Positions 12,640 through 20,177 of a DNA stretch of 20,767 nucleotides are shown here, in pieces (position 1 is the first letter of the stretch; each line of letters starts with the position of its first letter). Location of the stretch: the NCBI GenBank assembly GCA_964413845.1, contig CAYPTJ010000009.1, forward strand, positions 1-20,767. Direction: 5' to 3'. This DNA is from CAYPTJ01 sp964413845 (lineage in GTDB: Bacteria > Patescibacteriota > WWE3 > 9FT-COMBO-53-11). Position numbers and translations under genes: made by a program. The notes beneath the pieces were generated by a model, which worked only from the letters and a program-made list of their open reading frames with translations, did no database searches and was not told where the DNA came from.

Positions 12640-14835
12640 TTACCTTCTCCCCCGCCTACCGGCAGGCAGGCTTTTTCGCCAATCCGGTGTTCTATAGCCC
12701 AACGGTCCTCTTCTCTCTCCCCCTCCCTCCTCTCTTTTTCCATCTCCCTCCAATGCCTTTTTGGAAAGATTGATCTTCCCTTCCTCATTAATCCCAATCA
12801 CCTTCACCCGAATTTTGTCCCCCACCTTAACGACGTCGCTTACTTTATTGACAAACCCTTGGGATAACTCGGAGATGTGAACCAGCCCTTCCCTCCCAGG
12901 AAGGATCTCCACAAAAGCACCAAAATCGGTAAGTTTTTTAACCTCCCCTTCCAAAACCTCCCCCACCTTTATCTCCCGTGTTAGATCTTCAATGATTCTT
13001 TTTGCCTCCCTCACCTTCTCCTCCTCAATTGAGGAGATATTTACTGTTCCATCATCTTTAACATCAATCGCTGTTCCTGTCTTTTCGATAATCCCCTTTA
13101 TCACTTTCCCTCCCGGCCCAATTACCCCCCCGATCTTGTCAACGGGGATCTTCAAGGTGGCAACCTTGGGGGCGTATTTGGAAAGCGCTTCCTTTGGTTT
13201 ACCAATCACCTTAAGCATCATCTTTAAGATAGTAAGGCGGGATTTGCGCGCTTGCCCCAACGCTTCTGTCATCATCTCCTGCGTTAGACCTTTGGTCTTA
13301 ATATCCATCTGAAGCGCCGTTATCCCCTTTTCTGTTCCAGCTACTTTAAGATCCATATCCCCACATTGATCCTCCAACCCAGTGATATCAGTAAGAAACC
13401 GTACCGTTTTCCCTTCCTTAAAAAGTCCCAGTGCCACCCCAGAAACGGGAGCTTTGATTGGCACTCCGGCATCCATTAGAGAAAGGGTTGAACCGCAAGT
13501 TGCGGCCATTGAGGTTGAGCCGTTGGAGGAGAGAACCTCAGAAACAAGACGGATCGCATAAGGAAATTTCTCCTCAGAGGGAATCATGGGGAGAAGTGCC
13601 CGCTCTGCCAAAGCGGAATGTCCAATTTCCCGTCGGTTAGGAGCACCAATCCTCCCCGTTTCCCCAGTTGAAAAAGGAGGAAAGTAGTAATGGTGGATAT
13701 AGCGCTTTGTCTCCTCCCCTGTTGGCCCTTCAATCAATTGCTCAAGGGAAGTTGAGCCGAGGGTAGCAATCGTCAAAACCTGGGTTTCCCCCCGCTGAAA
13801 AAGTGCCGAACCATGAGTGCGCGGCAAGACCCCCACCCTTGCAGTGACAGGACGAACCTCGTCCATTTTTCGCCTATCGGGTCGCTTTCCATCTTTGATG
13901 ATCAGCTCTCGCACCGCTTCTCCCACTAATTCCGAAAGGGCAATTGACATCTTCACTTTCGTGTAGGTTCCCTCGTACTCTTTAAACAAATCTTCTTTGA
14001 GCTCCTCCAAGCTTTCCCGCATTTCCTCTTTAGGTGAAGCACAGGCCGCAATCTCCTTAACTTTCTTTAAAGCAAACTTTTTAACATCCGCGATGAGCTT
14101 TTCGGCTTCGGGATCTTTCTCGATCTCCATCTTTTTAATCGCCACTTCTTGCGCAAGATCGGTGATTATCTGAACAACCGGTTGCATCTCCTTTTGGCCA
14201 AACTCAACTGCTTCCAGAATCGTCTCCTCTGGAACCTCTTTTGCCCCTCCCTCAACCATCACTGTTGCCTCTTTTGTTCCGGCAACGATGAGATCAAGGT
14301 CGGAAAAGGTAAGTTCGCTTTCGGTTGGGTTTATGATAAAGCTTGCGCCGTCATCTTGAGGGTTCCAACCCACACGAACGGCAGCCGCTGGTCCGTTCCA
14401 GGGAATATCAGAGCAAACAAGGGCGGCTGAGGCACCAATCATCCCCAGAAGCCCTGGGTCATTTTCAAGATCAACCGACAAAACGGTAATCACCACCTGA
14501 ACTTCTTTTTTGAGCTCCTTTGGGAAAAGAGGTCTTAAAACCCGATCAATCATCCGCCCCACGACAACCGCTTCATCCGAGGGTTTTCCTTCGCGTTTAA
14601 CAAAGCGGGAAGCTTTGATCCTCCCTCCCGCGTAAAGGCGTTCAATATAATCAACTACCAAGGGGAAAAAACCACTTTCTTCCCGCGGTTCGGAAGCGGT
14701 AGCAGTCGCCAGAACAACTGTCTCCCCGTGACGGGCAAGAACCGCGCCATTTGCCTGGTAAGCTACTTCTCCATATTCGAGAGAAAGGTTTCTCCCCGCA
14801 AATTCAATCTCTTTTTTGATTACCTTATTCATCAC
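12640..14835 (-). CDS. pnp: Polyribonucleotide nucleotidyltransferase (PNPase)
   Basis: 731 aa, close to the usual ~700. A phosphorolytic 3'-5' exoribonuclease working as a trimer. Two RNase PH-like domains are separated by the helical domain (about residues 240-310). The second PH domain carries the conserved TAxxGSTSLEQ-like and SNGSTSMAATCGS regions. A KH domain with the GPGG loop (KIGGVIGPGGKVIK) and an S1 domain (GEVLEGEVKKLTDFGAFVEILPGREGLVHISEL) follow. The last ~30 residues are low complexity, and residues 722-731 (SLPAGRRGRR) come from a palindromic element. The start is GTG at 14835 or ATG at 14832; neither has a Shine-Dalgarno site. It sits between rpsO and the glycosylase/RNase J genes; rpsO-pnp linkage is very common in bacteria. 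Confidence 0.97.
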   Translation of the reverse strand: MMNKVIKKEIEFAGRNLSLEYGEVAYQANGAVLARHGETVVLATATASEPREESGFFPLVVDYIERLYAGGRIKASRFVKREGKPSDEAVVVGRMIDRVLRPLFPKELKKEVQVVITVLSVDLENDPGLLGMIGASAALVCSDIPWNGPAAAVRVGWNPQDDGASFIINPTESELTFSDLDLIVAGTKEATVMVEGGAKEVPEETILEAVEFGQKEMQPVVQIITDLAQEVAIKKMEIEKDPEAEKLIADVKKFALKKVKEIAACASPKEEMRESLEELKEDLFKEYEGTYTKVKMSIALSELVGEAVRELIIKDGKRPDRRKMDEVRPVTARVGVLPRTHGSALFQRGETQVLTIATLGSTSLEQLIEGPTGEETKRYIHHYYFPPFSTGETGRIGAPNRREIGHSALAERALLPMIPSEEKFPYAIRLVSEVLSSNGSTSMAATCGSTLSLMDAGVPIKAPVSGVALGLFKEGKTVRFLTDITGLEDQCGDMDLKVAGTEKGITALQMDIKTKGLTQEMMTEALGQARKSRLTILKMMLKVIGKPKEALSKYAPKVATLKIPVDKIGGVIGPGGKVIKGIIEKTGTAIDVKDDGTVNISSIEEEKVREAKRIIEDLTREIKVGEVLEGEVKKLTDFGAFVEILPGREGLVHISELSQGFVNKVSDVVKVGDKIRVKVIGINEEGKINLSKKALEGDGKREEGGGERRGPLGYRTPDWRKSLPAGRRGRR
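12651..12670. repeat. Palindromic element at the pnp 3' end
   Basis: CCCGCC/GGCAGG arms (one wobble) around a TACCGGCA core, matching the second element at 7203-7223. It encodes part of the last ten PNPase residues (LPAGRR). A partial relative (GGCAGGCC) occurs at 12612-12619 in the spacer. Confidence 0.7.
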
Positions 14836-14888
14836 TAATTTTAGATTTTGTAGGCTGGTTAAGCGATAGGTTGAAGGAATTCTTCGTT

Positions 14889-14919
14889 GCCTAATGCCTA
14901 ACTATCTAACTGCCTATTT
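14889..14919. repeat. Degenerate ~8-bp tandem repeat between pnp and rpsO
   Basis: Four units resembling GCCTAAYT (GCCTAAT, GCCTAACT, ATCTAACT, GCCTATTT). The last unit overlaps the rpsO stop codon. The remaining spacer to pnp (14836-14888) shows only a weak GAAG/CTTC hairpin. Confidence 0.6.
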
Positions 14920-15258
14920 ATTTAATCCTAACTTCTCAGTAATGCTGCGATATCGTTCTTCGTCTTTTTTCCTTAAATACATTAAAAGTTTCCGCCGTTT
15001 GTTGACAAGCCCCAAAAGGCCGCGGCGAGAGTGCTTATCTTTTTTGTGAATTTTAAGATGTTCTGTTAAATCCTCAATCCGCTTGGTGAGAAGAGCAATC
15101 TGAACCTCTGGAGAACCGGTATCGCCTTTTTTTAAAGCGGCGATCTTTATCAGCTCTACTTTGCTCTTTGGTTGTAGTTCTTTTATCTTCTCTTTTAAAG
15201 ATTTGGCCCTCTTAACCTTTTTCTTTACTACCTTCTTTGTCTTCTTCTTTTGCACCAT
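14914..15258 (-). CDS. rpsO: 30S ribosomal protein S15 with Lys-rich N-terminal extension
   Basis: 114 aa from ATG at 15258 (MVQKKKTKK...). The upstream GTG-type start at 15282 would overlap infB by 14 nt and add a non-family peptide. The S15 core is clear: DTGSPEVQIALLTKRIEDLTEHLKIHKKDKHSRRGLLGLVNKRRKLLMYLRKKDEERY. S15 binds 16S rRNA helices 20-22 and nucleates the 30S platform. The family is normally ~89 aa, so about 25 extra residues, mostly Lys/Val, precede the core and probably touch rRNA. The gene lies 10 bp after infB and before pnp. Confidence 0.96.
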   Translation of the reverse strand: MVQKKKTKKVVKKKVKRAKSLKEKIKELQPKSKVELIKIAALKKGDTGSPEVQIALLTKRIEDLTEHLKIHKKDKHSRRGLLGLVNKRRKLLMYLRKKDEERYRSITEKLGLNK

Positions 15259-15268
15259 CTGCTTCAAT

Positions 15269-16747
15269 TTAACACACTGCAATCCTATCCTTCACCTTAA
15301 ACTCAATCTGTGGTCTAATAAGAACTCCTACCTCCTGTCCCTCGGTCGCCTCAAGAATCTCTTTGGGACCTCGCTTCAACCCTCGCACCCGCCCTTGATG
15401 GACCTCTTCCTCCCCTCGCAGTACCTTCACCCGATCGCGATATCTAATCTTCCCCGCGGCAACCCTCACCCCCAAAACCACATCTCCACTGAGAAGAACG
15501 AAGGTTTTAATAACTTCCCCTTCTCCTTTAATCTCCGCCTTCTTTAAAGCTTCAGCACCGTGTAGGAGCTTTTCTACCGCCTCCAAAAGTTCGTAAATAA
15601 TCGTGAATGTTTGCACTCCCACTCCAAAATCCTCAGCAAGCATTTTGGCCGAGGGGGCGATACCAACATTAAACCCTAAAACTACGCCCCCTCCCGTCCG
15701 GGCAAGATAGATATCGGAGTCAACAATTTGTCCAACACCACTGAGCAATATACTTACTCCTTTGTCCTCTACTTTTATTCCCCCTATAGCTGAGGTGATT
15801 GCTTCCAGACTCCCTTGATTATCGGCGCGCAAAACAACGTTTAGATCGGTTGCTTGGACACGAGGCTGTTCAACCGTTGGTTTTTCTGCCTCAAGTTTCA
15901 CAGTTGGTAGTGTTTTCTCTCCCGAAGCAACTTCGGCACCAACGGAGGGGACTTTTGAAAATCCCAAAACCGCAACCGGCATTCCTGGAACTGCCTCCTT
16001 GACTCTTCGTCCTTGATCATCGATCAACGCCTTAACTTTTCCACCAACATCTTCCGCGTGAATCTCCTCTCCCACTCTAAGGGTCCCTCTTTTAACAATT
16101 ATCGTTGCTACTGGTCCCTGTTGCGGTGATAAAGAAGATTCAATTACCACCGCCTCCAACACCGCTTGCGGTTCATTTTTAACCTCTTGAAGATCAGCCA
16201 CCAGTCCAATCATCTCCAGAAGCTCAGGTACCCCCTCACCGGTTTTGGCGGAAATGGGAACCACAGGAGTGTCACCCCCTTGATCTTCCGGGATCAGTCC
16301 CTCCTTGACAAGCTGACCTTTTACTCTTTTGAGATTGGCGCTTTCTAAATCAATCTTGTTGATCGCAACAACAATCGGGATCTTTGCCGCCCTCGCATGG
16401 GCAATTGACTCTTTGGTTTGTGGCATCACTCCATCATCAGCGGCCACAACCAAAACTGCAATATCTGCTACGGCAGCCCCGCGCCCGCGCATCTTTGCAA
16501 ACGCTTCATGTCCCGGAGTGTCAATAAACGTAATCTTTCTTTTCTCTCCTCTTTTTCCGATTGTAACCTCCACCTGATAAGCTCCAATCTTCTGGGTAAT
16601 CCCTCCTACTTCCTTCACCGTGATTTTGGTGCGCCGAATGTAGTCTAAAAGAGTAGTTTTACCGTGGTCGATATGGCCGAGAACCACCACAACGGGAGGA
16701 CGGTAAGTAACTTTTGGGATTTCACTTGATTTAATCTTTTTAACCAT
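15269..16747 (-). CDS. infB: Translation initiation factor IF-2, short form
   Basis: 492 aa. A GTPase that delivers initiator fMet-tRNA to the 30S subunit and promotes subunit joining. It starts almost at the G domain: GHIDHGKT (24-31), switch II DTPGHE (76-81), NKID (130-133) and SAK (166-168). Domain II (beta barrel), domain III and the C-terminal fMet-tRNA-binding barrel follow, ending KVKDRIAVC. The long N-terminal region of E. coli IF-2 is missing. The ATG has a strong GAGGAGGGG site 8 bases upstream, unlike most housekeeping genes here. It lies in the nusA-infB order common to bacteria, but the usual partner genes ylxR, rbfA and truB do not appear nearby. Confidence 0.97.
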   Translation of the reverse strand: MVKKIKSSEIPKVTYRPPVVVVLGHIDHGKTTLLDYIRRTKITVKEVGGITQKIGAYQVEVTIGKRGEKRKITFIDTPGHEAFAKMRGRGAAVADIAVLVVAADDGVMPQTKESIAHARAAKIPIVVAINKIDLESANLKRVKGQLVKEGLIPEDQGGDTPVVPISAKTGEGVPELLEMIGLVADLQEVKNEPQAVLEAVVIESSLSPQQGPVATIIVKRGTLRVGEEIHAEDVGGKVKALIDDQGRRVKEAVPGMPVAVLGFSKVPSVGAEVASGEKTLPTVKLEAEKPTVEQPRVQATDLNVVLRADNQGSLEAITSAIGGIKVEDKGVSILLSGVGQIVDSDIYLARTGGGVVLGFNVGIAPSAKMLAEDFGVGVQTFTIIYELLEAVEKLLHGAEALKKAEIKGEGEVIKTFVLLSGDVVLGVRVAAGKIRYRDRVKVLRGEEEVHQGRVRGLKRGPKEILEATEGQEVGVLIRPQIEFKVKDRIAVC

Positions 16748-16781
16748 TGTTTGCCCCTCCTCATTTTACGCTATTGGTTGC

Positions 16782-17984
16782 TTAAGGTGTTTGCTCATTT
16801 TCCTTCTTTTGTTCTTCTTTTTCTGTCCTTTTTTGAGAATCTAATTCGCTAATCTTGCTTACGATTTCCTCAATTGTTTTTGGTCCCAAACCTTTGACTT
16901 TCTTAAGCTCCTCTTCGGTTTTCCCTCTTAAGTTCTCAAGCGTATTAATTCCCGCCGAGCTAAGGGCATTTACCGCCCGAGAAGATAAACCTAATGTTGA
17001 CAACTGCGATGCGGTTTTACCCAATTGGTGTGTCTCCTCTGCAAAAACCTTTCCCGCCCCTTTGATATCGATTCGCCAACCCGTCAATTTTGCCGCAAGA
17101 CGCACATTCTGGCCTTCTTTTCCAATTGCCAGCGAAAGTTGGTCTTCTGGTACTTCAACCTCGGCAGTGTGGGATTTTTCTTTCAGCTTGACGCTCAAAA
17201 CCTTTGCTGGGGAAAGGGCGGAAGCGATAAAAGTAGAAGGGTCATGCGAAAAAGGAATAATATCTACCTTCTCCTCGCCAAGCTCTCGAGTAACTGCTTG
17301 AACCCGCACCCCCTTTTGCCCAACGCAAGAACCAACAGGATCGACTTTCTCCTCACTTGAGGAAACTGCAATTTTTGTGCGATGGCCAGCCTCACGAGCA
17401 ATCACCTCAATCTTCACTACCCCCGCTGAAATCTCCGGCACCTCCAGCGCGAAAAGCTCCTTCACAAACTCCGGATCACTTCTGGAAAGAAGGATCTCTG
17501 GCCCCCGTAGTCCTTCTTGAACCCCCTTCACTAACACTTTAATCCGTTGGTTCATCTGGTACTCTTCTCCCGGAATCTGTTCAGAGGGGGGGAGGATTCC
17601 TTGGGTTTTGGCTAAATCAACAAAAACCACCCCCCCATCAACTCGAAAAATGTACCCCGAAACGATTGTTCCCTCTTTCTTTGTAAACTCCTCCCTGATT
17701 GCTGCTTTCTCCTCCTCTCGAATTCGCTGAAGAATCACCTGCTTCGCAGTTTGGGTAGCAATACGTCCAAAACCAGGTGGGGTAACATCACGTCCTTCTT
17801 TTATAACCTTTGCCTCTCCTGTTTCAGGATTAAGTTGAACCTCAATTTCCTCCTCCTCACCCCCAAAATCTTTCCGATAGGCAGCGGCTAGCGCCTGGCG
17901 AACTGTTTCCAAAATCGCCTCTACCGAGATTCCACGCTCGGCTGCTAATTGATTTATCGCGGCACTAAATTCGGTAACTGCCAT
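16782..17984 (-). CDS. nusA: Transcription termination/antitermination factor NusA
   Basis: 400 aa. It binds RNA polymerase and nascent RNA and modulates pausing, termination and antitermination. Order: N-terminal polymerase-binding domain (1-~115, with EAILETVRQALAAAYRKDF), S1 domain (~120-200, EGTIVSGYIFRVDGGVVFVDL), then two KH domains (~200-330) with VGQKGVRVQAVTREL and AIGKEGQNVRLAAKLTG. A helix-hairpin-helix repeat (SSRAVNALSSAGINTLENLRG...VKGLGPKTIEEI) replaces the E. coli acidic repeats, followed by a charged tail. The ATG at 17984 lies 6 bp from a heptamer repeat array belonging to the S23-gene element, so any original leader may have been displaced. There is no Shine-Dalgarno site. 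Confidence 0.97.
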   Translation of the reverse strand: MAVTEFSAAINQLAAERGISVEAILETVRQALAAAYRKDFGGEEEEIEVQLNPETGEAKVIKEGRDVTPPGFGRIATQTAKQVILQRIREEEKAAIREEFTKKEGTIVSGYIFRVDGGVVFVDLAKTQGILPPSEQIPGEEYQMNQRIKVLVKGVQEGLRGPEILLSRSDPEFVKELFALEVPEISAGVVKIEVIAREAGHRTKIAVSSSEEKVDPVGSCVGQKGVRVQAVTRELGEEKVDIIPFSHDPSTFIASALSPAKVLSVKLKEKSHTAEVEVPEDQLSLAIGKEGQNVRLAAKLTGWRIDIKGAGKVFAEETHQLGKTASQLSTLGLSSRAVNALSSAGINTLENLRGKTEEELKKVKGLGPKTIEEIVSKISELDSQKRTEKEEQKKENEQTP

Positions 17985-17989
17985 ATTGG

Positions 17990-18026
17990 TTTCAAGTTTC
18001 AGGTTTCAAGTCTCAAGTTTTTCAAG
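17990..18026. repeat. Heptamer array, nusA side
   Basis: Units TTTCAAG, TTTCAGG, TTTCAAG, TCTCAAG, then TTTTTCAAG (plus strand). The S23 stop codon and its last six codons (LEKLET) lie inside the array. Confidence 0.85.
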
Positions 18027-18431
18027 TGGTCTTGAAACTGACCTAACTAACCCACTTAAAAGTCTACCAATCTCTTCGCGTAATTGCACTAATGAGTTGA
18101 ACTCTTGATCAGCTAGGTAACCCAACCGATGAGAAAAATCAATAAAATACTCCAACTCGGTAAGTGAAGATCGCGCAATTCTATAGAAACGTCTCTGTTC
18201 ATCACGGCTTAAACTAGCTGACCCTTCCGCAATATTCGCGGGCACTGAAACTGCCGCACGTCTCATCTGAGAAGTAAGCCCGTATATTTCTTCCCTTGGA
18301 AACCCCGCTGTTGCCTTATAAACGGTAAAAGCCAACTCATCAGCCTTCTTCCAAACATTAAGTTTTCTGAACGCTTTTTCTTGAAACTTGTTAGTTGTCA
18401 CTTGTAACTTGAAACTTGTCGCTTGCAACAA
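18006..18431 (-). CDS. Four-helix-bundle protein (S23 / 23S rRNA intervening-sequence family)
   Basis: Up to 141 aa. The family core starts near residue 22 (RKLNVWKKADELAFTVYKATAGFPREEIYGLTSQMRRAAVSVPANIAEGSA), the S23/IVP signature, and continues as helices (SLTELEYFIDFSHRLGYL...EEIGRLLSGLVRSV). These small proteins occur inside 23S rRNA intervening sequences and as isolated genes in CPR genomes; relatives act as accessory proteins of diversity-generating retroelements. Their role when isolated is unknown. No rRNA is nearby here. The first ~17 residues and the last six are encoded by heptamer repeats. No ATG is present: TTG at 18431 or GTG at codon 11 are candidate starts. A promoter lies at 18468-18497. 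Confidence 0.88.
   Translation of the reverse strand: MLQATSFKLQVTTNKFQEKAFRKLNVWKKADELAFTVYKATAGFPREEIYGLTSQMRRAAVSVPANIAEGSASLSRDEQRRFYRIARSSLTELEYFIDFSHRLGYLADQEFNSLVQLREEIGRLLSGLVRSVSRPLEKLET
18380..18428. repeat. Heptamer array, hrcA side
   Basis: Seven consecutive 7-nt units with the period kept perfectly: CTTGAAA, CTTGTTA, GTTGTCA, CTTGTAA, CTTGAAA, CTTGTCG, CTTGCAA. These are the reverse complement of the unit on the other side. Because 7 is not a multiple of 3 the encoded peptide is not periodic. Confidence 0.88.
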
Positions 18432-18434
18432 AAT

Positions 18435-18455
18435 TGGCGGGCAAAAACCCCGCCA
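18435..18455 (-). terminator. GGCGGG hairpin in the S23/nusA leader
   Basis: TGGCGGG pairs with CCCGCCA around a 7-nt loop, followed on the minus strand by AATTTTG. It lies just after the promoter at 18468-18497. It may be a weak terminator for hrcA read-through, an attenuator, or one of the dispersed CCCGCC palindromes. Confidence 0.4.
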
Positions 18456-18467
18456 TCCACGCCTCTT

Positions 18468-18497
18468 ATAATAGGATTAAAGAGGTTAGAAAGTCAA
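18468..18497 (-). promoter_or_regulatory. Promoter for S23 gene and nusA operon
   Basis: TTGACT (18497-18492), 18-bp spacer, TATTAT (18473-18468), located right after the hrcA stop. It would serve the S23 gene and the long nusA-to-RNase J block. Confidence 0.6.
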
Positions 18498-18517
18498 GGG
18501 GACAGGAGGAAAATCTT

Positions 18518-19246
18518 TTACCAATTTTGGGAGAGCTCATTTAAAAGTGTGGCGATACCTTGCACTTGAGGGATAACCGCTTGATAGTTCATCCGATAAG
18601 GACCGATCAGGGCAACTACCCCACCTCGCTTCTCACTACCAAAATGCGCAAAAACCACCCCCGCCTTCTCTAAATTCTCAAGCCCCATCTCCCGCCCCAC
18701 AAGAACCCTTGCTTCCTCACTTTCAACAGCACGACTAAAAAAATCATGAAGAAGATCCCAGTTATCCAAAAGGCGTAAAATTGCCCGGGTCGCATTAATG
18801 TCATAGAACTCGGGGTGTTCAAGAAGATTCACTGATCCCGCGTAAAAAACCTGACCGTCGTGGGTAGTGACTGCTGCCAAGTAATTTGTGGCTTCTGCTA
18901 AGGTGAGAACCGCCTCGCGCAGCAAACGCTCAAACGAATGGCGGTACTGAAAGAGCCGCTGCTTCATCCCTACTTCTTGAAGAACCGGAAGAGGTTGCTT
19001 TTCCATCAAAGAGGTGATGTAAAAGCGGACACCAAGCTCGGTAGGGACACGACCGGCGGAGGTATGGGGCTTTTCAATATAGCCCTCATGAGCTAAAACC
19101 ACCATTTCGTTTCTTACCGTTGCCGGGGAAAAATCGAATTTTGCACTTTGGACAAGCTCCTCCGAACCAACCGGCGCTGCTCCAGAGATAAAAGCTTCAA
19201 TAAGCGCTTTCAAAATCTTAATCTGACGGTCAGTTAATTCAGCCAT
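18518..19246 (-). CDS. hrcA: Heat-inducible transcription repressor HrcA (short form)
   Basis: 242 aa against ~340 in Bacillus. HrcA binds CIRCE operators and represses chaperone genes; GroEL keeps it active. The N-terminal winged helix (1-~75) includes LTDRQIKILKALIEAFISGAAPVGSEEL and the diagnostic FSPATVRNEMVVLAHEGYIEKPHTSAGRVPTELGVRFYI. The C-terminal GAF-like domain is shortened but ends with the family's GGVVALIGPYRMNYQAVIPQVQGIATLLNEL. A CIRCE-like operator overlaps its own promoter, which supports autoregulation. No groEL, dnaK, grpE or dnaJ is in the window, so any chaperone targets must be elsewhere. There is no Shine-Dalgarno site before the ATG. Confidence 0.95.
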   Translation of the reverse strand: MAELTDRQIKILKALIEAFISGAAPVGSEELVQSAKFDFSPATVRNEMVVLAHEGYIEKPHTSAGRVPTELGVRFYITSLMEKQPLPVLQEVGMKQRLFQYRHSFERLLREAVLTLAEATNYLAAVTTHDGQVFYAGSVNLLEHPEFYDINATRAILRLLDNWDLLHDFFSRAVESEEARVLVGREMGLENLEKAGVVFAHFGSEKRGGVVALIGPYRMNYQAVIPQVQGIATLLNELSQNW

Positions 19247-19282
19247 AGTTAGGATATAGGGTCTGGGGGAAGGGGCTCGCCG

Positions 19283-19309
19283 TTATCAAACTACCAAATT
19301 GATTGCTAA
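19283..19309. promoter_or_regulatory. CIRCE-like operator of hrcA
   Basis: Minus strand: TTAGCAATC, 9-nt spacer, GTTTGATAA. The CIRCE consensus is TTAGCACTC-N9-GAGTGCTAA: the left half matches 8 of 9, the right half 6 of 9, with the exact 9-nt spacer, and 7 of 9 positions are dyad-symmetric. It lies between and over the hrcA promoter elements. Confidence 0.7.
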
Positions 19310-19317
19310 GATGTCAA
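19288..19317 (-). promoter_or_regulatory. hrcA promoter
   Basis: TTGACA (19317-19312), 18-bp spacer, TAGTTT (19293-19288) with a TG-type extended -10. The CIRCE-like operator covers the spacer and -10, fitting repression by blocking polymerase. Confidence 0.62.
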
Positions 19318-19354
19318 TAGTGGAACCGCAGGCGTTAGCTGAGGACCACTATTG
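19315..19354. promoter_or_regulatory. 9-bp inverted repeat overlapping the hrcA -35
   Basis: CAATAGTGG (19315-19323) and CCACTATTG (19346-19354) are perfect inverted repeats with a 22-nt spacer. The arm next to hrcA overlaps three bases of the -35 box. It could be a second operator or a hairpin at the end of the tat transcript. Confidence 0.5.
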
Positions 19355-19388
19355 CTGTCCACCCAGGGCGGACGAAACAAGCCCCGCA

Positions 19389-19409
19389 AAGCCGCGTCAG
19401 CCGCGGCTT
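19389..19409 (-). terminator. Hairpin after tatC
   Basis: AAGCCGCG pairs with CGCGGCTT around a 5-nt loop, 8 nt after the tatC stop. There is no U-run, so an intrinsic terminator is only probable. Confidence 0.45.
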
Positions 19410-19417
19410 CCGACGAC

Positions 19418-20161
19418 TCATCTTTTTAGAAATACCCTGTTGAGTATTAGCGTTAATTCGAAAAGAAGTAGAAGGGGCAATGTAAGAAGAGCGAGCGAGA
19501 GCAGATCGGTCGGAGGAAGCAAGATGGCAAATACCAACAAAACAAGATAAACAACCGATCTCCGGGAAGATAGCGCATGATGACTAACTGCGTTTAGTTT
19601 CATCAGCACCGTCAGGATGATCGGAAACTCAAATGCCATTCCCATGAGCGAAGAAGTCATAATGATCTGTGAAAGGAGAGAGGAAACATCCAGAAGGTTG
19701 GTAAGATTAAGCCGAAGCGCGTTCTGATAAAACAGTTTGAGGACATATTTCATCACGCCGACTCCATAAAAAAATCCGACGACGAAAAAAAGAATCGCCA
19801 GCGGTATCAGAGTCATTATAAAACGGTACTCCCTTTTGCTGAGGGCTGGTCTCAGAAAAAAAAGAACCTGAAAGATGGCCAACGGCAGAGAGGCAATTAT
19901 TCCCACAGCGAGGCCGGAACTCACCGCCAAGTTTATAAACTGAAAGGGCGAGGTGAAAGCGAAATTTACCCCCTCCAGCCGAAAGATCTTTAGACCGAAA
20001 GTAACGATCCGCTCGTAGAAAGCAAATCCCAGTAAGGTAAAGGCCAAGAATGAAAAGATTATCAACAGGAGGCGCTTTCTGATCTCCGCCAGGAAGGGAA
20101 AATACTTATTAACGGCTCCTTCCCAACCAGTGTCAACGGTTCCTTCAGTTTCTGGGGACAT
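19418..20161 (-). CDS. tatC: Sec-independent protein translocase TatC
   Basis: 247 aa. The polytopic receptor of the twin-arginine translocase, which recognises RR signal peptides and recruits TatA. The cytoplasmic N-terminus reaches LAEIRKRLL (the family's EL/I-R-x-R motif near residues 25-30), followed by about six hydrophobic segments. TSPFQFINLAVSSGL, GMAFEFPIILTVL and ILPPTDLLS are the family's F-x-F, G-x-x-FE-x-P and (T)PP-D motifs. Length is typical. It is last in a tatA-like/tatA/tatC cassette, with the 48-aa TatA gene ending 16 bp upstream of its start, and is followed by a hairpin. Confidence 0.95.
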   Translation of the reverse strand: MSPETEGTVDTGWEGAVNKYFPFLAEIRKRLLLIIFSFLAFTLLGFAFYERIVTFGLKIFRLEGVNFAFTSPFQFINLAVSSGLAVGIIASLPLAIFQVLFFLRPALSKREYRFIMTLIPLAILFFVVGFFYGVGVMKYVLKLFYQNALRLNLTNLLDVSSLLSQIIMTSSLMGMAFEFPIILTVLMKLNAVSHHALSSRRSVVYLVLLVFAILLPPTDLLSLALLTLPLLLLFELTLILNRVFLKR

Positions 20162-20177
20162 CGCGGGTAATCTCTAA

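Larger units (their letters stand above)
17990..18428. mobile_element. Putative mini-element: S23 gene between inverted heptamer arrays
   Basis: The four-helix-bundle gene is bounded by arrays of one 7-nt unit in opposite orientation: TTTCAAG-type units at 17990-18026 and CTTGAAA-type units at 18380-18428. It sits exactly between the hrcA promoter/hairpin region and the nusA start. No transposase is present and no target-site duplication is evident, so mobility is inference. Confidence 0.45.

Noticed and set aside
14914..15282. 122-aa form of S15 from 15282
   Set aside because: It would overlap infB by 14 nt with a non-family peptide; ATG at 15258 gives a clean start.
18380..18428. CRISPR or phage repeat array
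   Set aside because: The units are 7 nt with no spacers and no cas genes; this is a short tandem array.
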